The position numbers and the translations under genes are program-made. DNA of 64,000 nt, taken from the NCBI GenBank assembly GCA_021789935.1, contig JAJYIR010000008.1, forward strand, positions 1 to 64,000. Direction: 5' to 3'. The notes under the pieces were generated by a model, which saw only the letters and a list, made by a program, of their open reading frames with translations, was not told the DNA's origin and searched no databases. The DNA is from Nitrospirota bacterium (GTDB lineage: Bacteria > Nitrospirota > Thermodesulfovibrionia > Thermodesulfovibrionales > JdFR-88). Shown here one piece after another: positions 32,819 to 41,003 of the stretch (positions within the stretch are counted from its first letter, which is position 1; every line of letters starts with the position of its first letter).

Positions 32819-34675
32819 TTAAATTGCGTAAACGCCTTTCTCTCCGGTCCGGAGCCGCATGGCCTCCTTCGCGTCCAGCACGAAGATCTTGCCGTCGCCG
32901 ATCTTGCCGCTGCTTGCGACCTCGCGGATTATCTCCATCACCTGGGGCAGGTCCCAGTCATTGACGACTATATCCACCCTGACCTTGGGCAGGAACGTGA
33001 CCGTATCGCTTCCGCCGCCGCCCTGTTGCCTGCCGAAACCCTCGACCTTGGTCGCGGTCATTCCCATGATGAGCTCTTCGTCCTTGAGAACATCAACCAG
33101 GACGCTCAGTTTCTCGGGCCGGATCACGGCCGAGATCATCTTCATCCCATAGGTCTTGCTCACACTGGTCATGATGACGTACCCGATGCTGATAAGCGCC
33201 CAGCCCCCGGCGATGTAGAAGCAGATCTTGGCCTCGGTCTGGGAGTCCTTGTTGCCGATGGCGTAAAGATAGATGATCGCCACCAGCATGATCACGTTGG
33301 CTATCACGCCCAGGCCCGGGATTATCATGTGCTTTACGGCTTTGAAATCCTTTCTCTTTTTGAATGCGACGATGGTCCACACGCAGATCAGCCCGTACAG
33401 AACGAAGGTCCCGAAGTTCGAGGCCAGCGTTATGCCGGTAAGTCCCACGACGGACTGTACGCCGATGGCCGCTATGACGCTGGATACGATAGCCAGGGTC
33501 CATATGGCGGTGTGGGGCGTGCTGAATTTGCCGCTCATGAAGCCGATGAATTCAGGAAGCTCCCTGTCTTCGGCCAAGCCGTTGCTTATGCGCACGGCCG
33601 TGTTCATGCAGCTAAGCGTGGTGCCTATGATCGCGATGATAACGGTTATGGCGATCGTTATCATGAGCCCGAAGCCGACACCGTGCAGCAGGTTGTCGCC
33701 TACAAGCTTGGCCAGGTCCCCGATCGGGGCGGAGGACGCTCCTGCCGCATCCATACCGGTGAGGGTCTTGCCCGCATTTACAAGCGTATATTTATCTCCT
33801 ATCATCAGGCCGGTGGCGAAGTATTCAAAAAGATAGGCGAACAGGCCCTGCACAACAAGGGCGATAATGATGGCCCTTGGGATGTTCTTCTCCGGCTGTT
33901 TGGTCTCGGCGGCCAGCGCAGTGCAGCTCTCGAAACCGACCAGGATCAGTATGGCTATAGTGGCCTGCACCAGCACACCGTTCAGTGAATGCGGCTTCAT
34001 CACATCAAACACACCGCTAAAGGACCACGCGGTTGCGTGCTGGGGGTTTGATATGCGGTACCAGATCGCCAGGCCGCTGAATACTACCAGCGAAACCCAC
34101 TGGATGACATTGATCCAGATGGATACCATAGTGGAACCGGTCACGCCGCGATAGGCTATATAGGCCACTCCGAAAGCCATTAAGGCCGCGATTACGACCA
34201 GTTCCGGGTTGGACAGCGTACCTCCGGTAAATTGGGTGTACAGATAACCTAGCATGGTGGCGAACATGGCAACCATTACCCCCGGGTAGACCCAGTAGAA
34301 CAGATGCGCGCCCCACCCGGTGGCGAGCTTGGAAATACGGGCCGCGGAGATCGCCCCCTTCGAGCGCTTGCCGCCGTTGCTGTCTATAAAGGCCTTTTCC
34401 GCAAAATACGCCGCGCTGGCAAATCCCGCCTCGGGGTATATCCTGGCCAGCTCGGCGTAAGAGAGGGCCGTAAGGAATGCGACGGCCAGCGCCGCCACTA
34501 TGCCCGGCCATATGTCCGCCGCCACTGAGGCACCGCCAGGCGCGGTCGCCGAGGCCTGCAACTGGTATGTGATCCACAGGAACGCGCCCGGCGCAATCAG
34601 CGCCATCGCGTTCATTGTGGCGCCCACCAAGCCTAGCGTTGGTACGATCTTCGGTATGCTTGTCTGTTCAGCCAT
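32819..34675 (-). CDS. APC-family permease with fused C-terminal PII domain
   Basis: 618 aa. Residues ~1-500 form an APC amino-acid/polyamine-type transporter with about 12 helices: PTLGLVGATMNAMALIAPGAFLW, ALSYAELARIYPEAGFASAAYF, LVGFESCTALAAETKQPEKNIPRAI. Residues ~511-618 are a full PII domain (MKMISAVIRPEKLSVLVDVL, GFGRQQ, FLPKVRVDIVV, GKIGDGKIFVLDA, RLRTGEKG). The T-loop is about five residues short, Gly-rich (QGGGGSDTV) and lacks Tyr51, so uridylylation is not possible there, while nucleotide-binding residues are kept. Cis-regulation of transport by ATP/ADP/2-oxoglutarate or another ligand is the natural inference; substrate unknown. Strong AAAGGAGGG ribosome site. Confidence 0.93.
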   Translation of the reverse strand: MAEQTSIPKIVPTLGLVGATMNAMALIAPGAFLWITYQLQASATAPGGASVAADIWPGIVAALAVAFLTALSYAELARIYPEAGFASAAYFAEKAFIDSNGGKRSKGAISAARISKLATGWGAHLFYWVYPGVMVAMFATMLGYLYTQFTGGTLSNPELVVIAALMAFGVAYIAYRGVTGSTMVSIWINVIQWVSLVVFSGLAIWYRISNPQHATAWSFSGVFDVMKPHSLNGVLVQATIAILILVGFESCTALAAETKQPEKNIPRAIIIALVVQGLFAYLFEYFATGLMIGDKYTLVNAGKTLTGMDAAGASSAPIGDLAKLVGDNLLHGVGFGLMITIAITVIIAIIGTTLSCMNTAVRISNGLAEDRELPEFIGFMSGKFSTPHTAIWTLAIVSSVIAAIGVQSVVGLTGITLASNFGTFVLYGLICVWTIVAFKKRKDFKAVKHMIIPGLGVIANVIMLVAIIYLYAIGNKDSQTEAKICFYIAGGWALISIGYVIMTSVSKTYGMKMISAVIRPEKLSVLVDVLKDEELIMGMTATKVEGFGRQQGGGGSDTVTFLPKVRVDIVVNDWDLPQVMEIIREVASSGKIGDGKIFVLDAKEAMRLRTGEKGVYAI

Positions 34676-34715
34676 CCAATTTCCCTCCTTTAAAATCCAT
34701 GAATGATCATCCGCT

Positions 34716-35036
34716 TTATCTGCCGCCCAGTTGAATTACCAGGCCTCCTGCAACTATCAAAACAAGTCCAAGCCAGGTGGGAACAGCGATACTCTCCCTG
34801 AATATAAAGTGCCCGGCCAGAACACTTACGATGGCGAAGACCCCCACATAAACACCAAGCAGCTTTGAAAAATCCCATCTCACCATATTGACCGTGAGCC
34901 CGTAAAAGCCCAATACGCCAAAGCCGATTACGATCAAAATGAGGCCGCCGGACCTCAACCCGCGGCGGATCAGGGCATCACCGCCCACCTCCAGCACCGC
35001 CGCAAGCAGGAAAATAAACCAGGCGATTAACGGCAT
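34716..35036 (-). CDS. SMR/DMT-type small four-helix transporter
   Basis: 106 aa, four membrane helices. The first helix holds a membrane Glu (FLLAAVLEVGGDALIRRG) in the position of the essential Glu of SMR proteins. The last helix has the Gly-rich WLGLVLIVAGGLVIQLG. Substrate unknown; SMR members export quaternary amines or guanidinium. It lies 40 nt before the APC-PII gene and is likely co-transcribed, hinting at nitrogen-compound export (inference). Confidence 0.78.
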   Translation of the reverse strand: MPLIAWFIFLLAAVLEVGGDALIRRGLRSGGLILIVIGFGVLGFYGLTVNMVRWDFSKLLGVYVGVFAIVSVLAGHFIFRESIAVPTWLGLVLIVAGGLVIQLGGR

Positions 35037-35100
35037 GAGAATTCGCTCCGGCCCGGCGCGGTCAATTCCATCGGCAAAATCAAAAAGGGCATCATCGCCG

Positions 35101-36213
35101 TTACCATGTGTACATTACGCCAAGCGCCAGGGTGTCCTGCTGCTTGCGAGTGTTGCCGGCAAAGGTGTTCGCGTTAGACCAGTCGTGCCTGTACTCCGGC
35201 CTCAGAAGCAGGTTCTTGGCCAGCGTGTACTGGGCAGTAAGTGTGACCTCCTTCAGGTTCTGGACGAATCCGGTCCTGAAGCCCTGGGGGTCCTTCATTT
35301 CCTCGGCCCTTACCGTGCCGCTTACCTTGTCCGTAAACACGTAATTTGCATAAAAAGCCGCGCCGTACCATTTGGCGTCCTCATTAAGGCCGTTGGGATT
35401 AGCCGGGCTGCCTTTCTCATATCCGTAGTCGGTGTTCACGACCAGCGTCAGGTCCTTTACCGGGCTTAGCGAACCCACCCAGTCGAACAAAAACCTGTTG
35501 TCATGGTTGTCGCCCGCTTCCTCCGGGCCGTAAAGGAAATTGAAGACAAGGCTCGACGCCGAAGAAGGCGTTACGGTCGTTGACAGGCCAAATGTTTTGC
35601 CGGTATTGTTGTCGGTCTCATCGTCCCACCCGTTCAGAAGGTATACATTCGCCGTGACCGCGCCGGAAACCGGATAGCCCGCCATCAACCCCGTATGTGT
35701 AAACGGTATGGCGTAGTTAAAGAGGAAAGAGCGTGAATAGTTATAGTCTCCGCTGGCCTCTATTACCTCCTCCCCGGTGAAGGTGGCGAATTTCCCGAGC
35801 TGAAGCGTAAGCCCCTTCCCGATGGGGGCCACATAGTCAATATATGCCTCGGTAAGGTCAAAAGGCTGGCTCGTATCTCCAAGGCCGTTTGAGTGTATCC
35901 ATTTCGCCGTCTCCCCGGCTGAGAGTTTCACCTTGAAGCCCACTCCGCCCAATGGCGCGGCCTTCAGGAACTGAAGCTCCATCAGGTCCAGCGTAAAGCT
36001 GTTTCCGCTGTGATCGAACACCCTCCAGTCATTCGTGTCCGAACCTCTCAGGTTGCCCGTGTAGCCGCCCTGGAGATAGACGCTCAGGCCAAGGGCCTGT
36101 TTGATGGCGTCCACTGTACCCGGCTTCGCAGTGTCATCGGCAAAGGCGGTTGTGAGGCTTAAAAACAAGATGCAAACAAAGGCAAGACCATAGACAAAAA
36201 ACCTTTTCTTCAT
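35101..36213 (-). CDS. Outer-membrane porin (putative beta-barrel porin-2/BBP2)
   Basis: About 370 aa. The start at 36213 follows GGAAGGAGC. A signal peptide (FFVYGLAFVCILFLSLTTAFA) is followed by alternating amphipathic strands: LSVYLQGGYTGNL, FKVKLSAGETAKW, AYIDYVAPIGKGLTLQLGKFATFTGEEVIEA, ending VMYTW with terminal Trp. This matches OmpL/BBP2-like porins. The longer ORF from 36279 is not used. Its place in front of the transporters suggests it supplies their substrate across the outer membrane. Confidence 0.85.
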   Translation of the reverse strand: MKKRFFVYGLAFVCILFLSLTTAFADDTAKPGTVDAIKQALGLSVYLQGGYTGNLRGSDTNDWRVFDHSGNSFTLDLMELQFLKAAPLGGVGFKVKLSAGETAKWIHSNGLGDTSQPFDLTEAYIDYVAPIGKGLTLQLGKFATFTGEEVIEASGDYNYSRSFLFNYAIPFTHTGLMAGYPVSGAVTANVYLLNGWDDETDNNTGKTFGLSTTVTPSSASSLVFNFLYGPEEAGDNHDNRFLFDWVGSLSPVKDLTLVVNTDYGYEKGSPANPNGLNEDAKWYGAAFYANYVFTDKVSGTVRAEEMKDPQGFRTGFVQNLKEVTLTAQYTLAKNLLLRPEYRHDWSNANTFAGNTRKQQDTLALGVMYTW

Positions 36214-36268
36214 TGCTCCTTCCATTCCTCCCTTTAAGTTATTGGAATAAAACAAAAATATCGGGCGG

Positions 36269-36502
36269 TCAAAGACCACCGGCAGATTCCGTGCTTTCTC
36301 CTCTATCCTGGACGCCGTCTTCAGTCACCTCTTTCCTGATGCGGATTCCGTATTTCTTCAGCCTGTAGTTGAACATCCTCTCCGAAAGCCCGAGCATCCT
36401 TGCCGCCCTGGATTTGATCCAACTGGCCTCCCTCAGGGCATTTCTGATCTCGGCCTTTTCCAGCTCCTCAACCTTTTCCTTCAGGGCCATTTTGGTATTC
36501 AT
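36269..36502 (-). CDS. Stand-alone Fis/NtrC-type HTH DNA-binding protein
   Basis: 77 aa from the ATG at 36502 (or 36490, MALKEK). KAEIRNALREASWIKSRAARMLGLSERMFNYRLKKYGIRIRKE is the Fis-type helix-turn-helix found at the C-terminus of NtrC/NifA activators, closest to the NifA style. There is no receiver, GAF or AAA+ module, so it cannot open sigma-54 promoters alone; it may compete with or help a full activator. A sigma-54 promoter and a perfect inverted repeat sit just upstream. First gene of the porin/SMR/APC-PII/PII run. Confidence 0.82.
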   Translation of the reverse strand: MNTKMALKEKVEELEKAEIRNALREASWIKSRAARMLGLSERMFNYRLKKYGIRIRKEVTEDGVQDRGESTESAGGL

Positions 36503-36516
36503 GGAACAATGTATAC

Positions 36517-36531
36517 GCCAAAACCGTGCCA
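36517..36531 (-). promoter_or_regulatory. Sigma-54 (RpoN) promoter
   Basis: Minus strand TGGCACGGTTTTGGC: GG and GC with exact -24/-12 spacing; only one deviation in the -12 block (TGGC for TTGC). The start of transcription would fall near 36505, immediately before the HTH gene, favouring the later ATG (36490) or a very short leader. Confidence 0.72.
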
Positions 36532-36575
36532 GGCTGCAAATCATTGAAAATGCAGCAATTTAAGGATTGGACAGC

Positions 36576-36611
36576 AATCCCAAAAATGTGAGGCTCTACA
36601 TTTTTGGGATT
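36576..36611. promoter_or_regulatory. Perfect 14-bp inverted repeat, likely activator site
   Basis: AATCCCAAAAATGT, 8-nt spacer, ACATTTTTGGGATT. Centre lies about 65-75 bp upstream of the sigma-54 promoter, a normal place for an enhancer (UAS). It lies between divergent genes, so it is unlikely to be a terminator. Confidence 0.65.
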
Positions 36612-36732
36612 ACAAATTCGTATATTGGCTTTGTATGGACGGTACCGTTTACGTAGGAATGAGACAAAATGTTGCTCCTGAACATTTATTCTTTTCTTGA
36701 CAGGAGTCCGCATTGTAAGAGACTATTATTTA

Positions 36733-37422
36733 ATGAAAGCGCTTGTGCTTAAAAACATACCCATAGAGGGGCCGGGCACCATAGAGGATTACCTTAGACA
36801 ACAGGCGGTCCCTTTTGATATCGTCGAGTTGATGGAGGGCGAGGAGCCGAACTCTTCCCAGGACTACTCCCACCTTATAATGATGGGCGGCCCGATGGCG
36901 GTCTACGAGATGCATATGCACCCCCATCTTGTAAAGGGAGCGTCCCTGATAGAGGATTTCATAAAAAAGGGCAAATCCGTTTTGGGGGTCTGCCTTGGGG
37001 CCCAGATGATAGCCCATGTTCTGGGCGCGAGGGTCTATTCCGGCGGACAGAAAGAAGTGGGCTGGTATGAGGCAGACATCACGCCGGAAGGGATGATGGA
37101 CGAGGTATTCAGGACGCTTTCCGTGGAGGGCAGGCCAAAAGCCGAGGTCTTCCAGTGGCACGGGGACACCTTCGACCTGCCGGATGGGGCCGTAAGGCTT
37201 GCCTCCTCACCCGTTTACGCGAACCAGGCATTCAGGTGGGGCAAAGGCGTTTATGCCCTTCAGTTCCACATAGAAGTAACACCCCCGATAATCACGCAGT
37301 GGTTTGCCGGGGAACAGGATTTCTTCGAGACCCAAAAACTCTTTAAAAAGACCCTGGATGTATACCCGGAATACTCGAAGCGGGCAATGGGGTTTTACGG
37401 CAGCTTCTTCTTCAGGCCGTAG
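36733..37422 (+). CDS. Class I glutamine amidotransferase (GMP synthase-like)
   Basis: 229 aa from ATG 36733. Catalytic triad positions: Cys in VLGVCLGAQM, His and Glu in ALQFHIEV. HLIMMGGPMAVYE and FQWHGDTFDLPDGAVRLASSPVYANQAF match the stand-alone GATase-1 family related to GuaA N-terminus. Releases ammonia from glutamine or hydrolyses gamma-glutamyl compounds; acceptor unknown. It is divergent from the PII locus and shares its control region. Confidence 0.88.
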   Translation: MKALVLKNIPIEGPGTIEDYLRQQAVPFDIVELMEGEEPNSSQDYSHLIMMGGPMAVYEMHMHPHLVKGASLIEDFIKKGKSVLGVCLGAQMIAHVLGARVYSGGQKEVGWYEADITPEGMMDEVFRTLSVEGRPKAEVFQWHGDTFDLPDGAVRLASSPVYANQAFRWGKGVYALQFHIEVTPPIITQWFAGEQDFFETQKLFKKTLDVYPEYSKRAMGFYGSFFFRP

Positions 37423-37450
37423 CTTTTTTTCTTCTTGAGCCTTTTTTTTG

Positions 37451-37484
37451 CCCGCCCCCACGGGTTGGCCCCGAAGCGGGTTTT
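37451..37484 (+). terminator. Weak intrinsic terminator
   Basis: CCCGC (37451-37455) pairs with GCGGG (37476-37480) across a 20-nt loop, followed by TTTTCT. Preceded by a T8 tract right after the amidotransferase stop. Confidence 0.45.
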
Positions 37485-37505
37485 CTGTTAAATTAATAAA
37501 GAAAA

Positions 37506-39653
37506 ATGAGCTTTTCTATCTTCGCCGACCTGAAAAGGGATTACAGGGCCGTTTTCGACAAGGACCCGGCTGCGGTGAATGGTCTGCAGGTCTTCCTTTT
37601 TTATCCGGGTTTTCACGCCATAGCCATGCACAGGGTGGCGCACGGCTTGAGGGGGCTCGGCGTGCCCTTCCTGCCGGGGCTTATCGCCTTCCTTTCCCGC
37701 GCCCTTACCGGCATAGAGATACACCCCGCCGCAAAAATTGGACCCGGCTTTTTCATAGACCACGGGATGGGCGTTGTCATCGGGGAGACAACGGAGGTAG
37801 GCCCGGACTGCCTTCTGTACCAGGGCGTTACGCTCGGGGGCACCGGAAAGGAGAAAGGCAAGAGGCACCCTACCCTGGGCGGCCATGTGGTCGTTGGGGC
37901 CGGGGCAAAAGTCCTCGGGCCGATAACCATCGGGAATTATGTTAAAATAGGCGCTAATTCCGTTGTGCTTAAGTCCGTACCAGAAAATTCCATAGTGGTC
38001 GGAGTGCCGGGGCGGGTCATAAAACGGAAGGTCCTCAGGGTCCATCAGGACGGGCTGGAGGAAGTGCTTGATCATATCCGCATGCCCGATCCGTACGAAG
38101 AGAAGTTCTCCGAAATAGAGGGCCAGCTGCAGGAAATCCTTGGGAAGATCGAAAGGCTTGAAGGAAAGGAAGGGCCTTCTTTTTTGAAAATATACAACAC
38201 CCTTACGGGCAGGAAAGAGACCTTTGTCCCGCTTGCTCCAGGCAGCGTGAACATGTACGTCTGCGGGGTGACGGTATATGACGTCTGCCACATCGGGCAC
38301 GCAAGGAGCGCGGTGGTCTTCGACGCCATCAGAAGATATTTCCGCTACAGGGGATATGCCATCCGCTTTGCCAAGAACTTTACCGACATAGACGACAAGA
38401 TAATCGGCAAGGCAGCCAAGGAAGGCATGCCCTGGAACCAGGTGGCGGAGAAATACATTAAGAAATATTACGAGGACATGCACAGGCTGGACGTGCAGGA
38501 CGCGGACCTGGAGCCGCGCGCCACGGGGCACATCAAAGAAATAATAGATATTGTAAAGGGCCTTGTGGAAAAAGGCCACGCCTACGCCATAGGCGGCGAC
38601 GTATATTTTTCCGTCCCGAGTTTCCCGGAATACGGGAAGCTCTCCGGCAGGCGGCTTGAGGAGATGCTGGCCGGTGCGAGAGTGGAAGTGGATGAAAGAA
38701 AGAAAAACCCCATGGACTTTGCCCTTTGGAAGTCCTCAAAGGAAGGGGAGCCAGCGTGGGACAGCCCCTGGGGGCCGGGACGCCCCGGATGGCATATAGA
38801 ATGCTCCGCGATGGTGCTTAAGCACCTGGGCGAAACCATTGACATCCACGCCGGGGGAGCGGACCTCATTTTCCCTCACCATGAAAACGAGATAGCGCAA
38901 TCAGAGGCCTATACGGGAAAACCTTTTGTGCGGTATTGGATGCACAACGGCTTCATTACGGTAAACAAGGAGAAGATGTCCAAAAGCCTTGGGAATTTCT
39001 TTACCGTAGAGGAGATACTGGAGAGGTTTGACCCGGAGAGCGTGAGGCTTTTCCTCCTGCAGACCCACTACAGAAGCCCCATAGAGTTTTCAAACGAGCC
39101 GCTGGAAGAGGCGGAGCGCACCCTTGAGCGCTTCTATCAAAGCCTTGAGAGGCTGGAAGACTTTCTTTTTCTTCCGATGCCCGGGGCACCCGCAGCGAAA
39201 AAAGAGTCCGTCCCGGCAGGCTTCGAGGAGGCGGAAGGCGTCCTTGCCTCCTTCAAAAAAGCGTTCATGAAAGCGATGGATGACGACTTCAACACCGCTT
39301 TGGCCATCGGACACATATTTGAGCTTATCAAGGAGATAAACAGGTTCCTGGACGCCAAACCGGCAGGCGCGAAGGCAAAAGATATCATGTCCCGGGCAAA
39401 ACAGGAACTGGAGGAAGCGGCAAACGTCCTTAATGTTTTCAACAGGACCCCCGCCCAGTGGCAAAGGGCACTGCTGCAGATAAAAAAAACCGGGATAGAC
39501 GAGGCCACCATAGAGAGGCTGATAGAGGAAAGGCGCCTGGCAAGGGCTCAGAAGGACTGGAAGCGGGCGGACGTGATACGCGCGGAACTGGACGCGAAGG
39601 GCATCACGCTTGAAGACAAGACCGGCTCAACCGCATGGCGGGTAAAGATATAG
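37506..39653 (+). CDS. Fused serine O-acetyltransferase-cysteinyl-tRNA synthetase
   Basis: 715-aa single ORF. Residues 1-~220 are a complete CysE: MHRVAHGLRGLGVPFLP, then hexapeptide-repeat GIEIHPAAKIGPGFFIDHGMGVVIGETTEVG, GGTGKEKGKRHPTLGG and VGVPGRVIKRK. Residues ~226-715 are a complete CysS: FLKIYNTLTGRKE, zinc/ATP CGVTVYDVCHIGHARS (HIGH 262-265), GGADLIFPHHENEIAQSEA, KMSKS at 490-494 and anticodon part. A helical linker (EEKFSEIEGQLQEILGKIERLEG) joins them with no stop or frameshift. It links the first step of cysteine synthesis (O-acetylserine) to cysteine charging. In Firmicutes cysE and cysS are adjacent genes. Confidence 0.95.
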   Translation: MSFSIFADLKRDYRAVFDKDPAAVNGLQVFLFYPGFHAIAMHRVAHGLRGLGVPFLPGLIAFLSRALTGIEIHPAAKIGPGFFIDHGMGVVIGETTEVGPDCLLYQGVTLGGTGKEKGKRHPTLGGHVVVGAGAKVLGPITIGNYVKIGANSVVLKSVPENSIVVGVPGRVIKRKVLRVHQDGLEEVLDHIRMPDPYEEKFSEIEGQLQEILGKIERLEGKEGPSFLKIYNTLTGRKETFVPLAPGSVNMYVCGVTVYDVCHIGHARSAVVFDAIRRYFRYRGYAIRFAKNFTDIDDKIIGKAAKEGMPWNQVAEKYIKKYYEDMHRLDVQDADLEPRATGHIKEIIDIVKGLVEKGHAYAIGGDVYFSVPSFPEYGKLSGRRLEEMLAGARVEVDERKKNPMDFALWKSSKEGEPAWDSPWGPGRPGWHIECSAMVLKHLGETIDIHAGGADLIFPHHENEIAQSEAYTGKPFVRYWMHNGFITVNKEKMSKSLGNFFTVEEILERFDPESVRLFLLQTHYRSPIEFSNEPLEEAERTLERFYQSLERLEDFLFLPMPGAPAAKKESVPAGFEEAEGVLASFKKAFMKAMDDDFNTALAIGHIFELIKEINRFLDAKPAGAKAKDIMSRAKQELEEAANVLNVFNRTPAQWQRALLQIKKTGIDEATIERLIEERRLARAQKDWKRADVIRAELDAKGITLEDKTGSTAWRVKI

Positions 39654-39731
39654 AAAGCGGAGACGGAGGGAGACCTCTTTTGCATCCGCCCCTTTGACGT
39701 CCGCCGCCCCGGGCCAAAAAGAGATTTTCTT

Positions 39732-40820
39732 CTATTTTTTCAGCAACATTTCCCTGAGGGCCACAACAAACTCCCCACGCCTGCGGTCCCAGTTGAACTG
39801 CCTGGCATATTCGGTGCAGTTTGCTGCCATTTCCCGGTAGAGGGCCTCGTCCCTGAAAAGAGCTATTATCCTGCCCGCCGCATCCTCCGGGCCGCGCACC
39901 AGGTACCCGGTCTGTCCGTTCTTTATGGAGTCCCTGAGCCCGTGAATGTCATATCCGATCGAGGGAGTGCCCTGGCTGGCCGCCTCTATCACATTGATGC
40001 CAAACCCCTCCCGCACCGAAGGGACCAGCAGCAGGTGCGCTCGGGAGAGGAGGTCGAATTTTTTTTCATCTGCAATATAGCCCAGAAATTCTATGCCGGA
40101 AATCCTTTCCGCCATCTTTCTTAGCCTGGCCTCTTCAGGGCCCTTTCCCATTATCCAGAGCCTGGCGTTTGGCAGGGCCGCCTTTGCCAGTTTGAAGATC
40201 CTGATAGCATCCCCGGGCCTTTTCGTTGAGCGCAGCCTGCCAAGATAGGCGATAGTTGGGACTTTCTCCTTTTGGGGCACGGCCTCAAGCGGTTTTTTTC
40301 GCACGTTCAGCGCGTTCATTACTATGCGTACATTCGAGAAGCCCAGTGCCTCCAGGTCCGCCCTCGTGGATTCAGAGACTGTAATGGCAGGTCTGCTTCG
40401 GTACAGGCGCAAAAGGATGGGCTCGATCAGATAAGGGGGCAGCCCCAGAGGGCCGAGCTCCTTGAACCAGAACTCCTTATATAATTGATGGATAAGAAGA
40501 AGGCTTTTGGGAAGGAGAAAACCGCCAAACCCAAGCCCGTTGAACTCATCTATTATCGCTGAATAATCTTCCCTTTTGCTCCGCGCGTAACGGAACCCCC
40601 AGTAGTGGACCGTTAGCTCATTGCCTTTTCTCATATACCGGACCCCGTCTATAGTCTCTTCAGTCTCCGCACCCTTGAACAGGGAAGAAAATATGTCCAC
40701 ATGGTAGCCGGCAGAGACAAGCCCTTTTGCTATCTCATGAGTATAGATCTCCGCGCCGCCGCCCGCCGGGTTGCGGATGTCTCTTCTGTTCAGGATAAGA
40801 ACGCCCTCTTTGCCTGCCAT
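39732..40820 (-). CDS. Glycosyltransferase family 4
   Basis: 362 aa. N-terminal RDIRNPAGGGAEIYTHEIAKGLVSAGYHVDIFS is a typical GT-B acceptor domain. C-terminal IAYLGRLRSTKRPGDAIRIFKLAK, LWIMGKGPEEARL and the EGFGINVIEA (E-x7-E) motif bind the sugar nucleotide. Role in surface glycan synthesis is likely; donor and acceptor unknown. It stands alone, divergent from yajC. Confidence 0.9.
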   Translation of the reverse strand: MAGKEGVLILNRRDIRNPAGGGAEIYTHEIAKGLVSAGYHVDIFSSLFKGAETEETIDGVRYMRKGNELTVHYWGFRYARSKREDYSAIIDEFNGLGFGGFLLPKSLLLIHQLYKEFWFKELGPLGLPPYLIEPILLRLYRSRPAITVSESTRADLEALGFSNVRIVMNALNVRKKPLEAVPQKEKVPTIAYLGRLRSTKRPGDAIRIFKLAKAALPNARLWIMGKGPEEARLRKMAERISGIEFLGYIADEKKFDLLSRAHLLLVPSVREGFGINVIEAASQGTPSIGYDIHGLRDSIKNGQTGYLVRGPEDAAGRIIALFRDEALYREMAANCTEYARQFNWDRRRGEFVVALREMLLKK

Positions 40821-41003
40821 TTACCCTGATGGGTCCTCTCTGCGTGCCCGCCGCCTTGCCGTAGACAAAAAAGGCCTCTGTCGTCCGGGCAATTCTCTTT
40901 TTTACGGGCATCTGATTATAACAGGACCGGGGATTTGATTTTAAAAATCCTAAAAGGTAGTATAAACTTTAATACATTACGGCCCTTTAAAGGAGGTATC
41001 GCC

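Noticed and set aside
32663-33988. 441-aa plus-strand ORF across the PII/APC region
   Set aside because: Antisense to the permease with abnormal His/Asp/Gly composition; no ribosome site.
36502-36544. Earlier ATG (36544) for the Fis-type HTH gene
   Set aside because: It lies upstream of the sigma-54 promoter; the extra residues are not part of the HTH family.
37488-38579. 363-aa antisense ORF under the CysE-CysS fusion
   Set aside because: Shadow of a strongly supported gene on the other strand; no domain or start signal.
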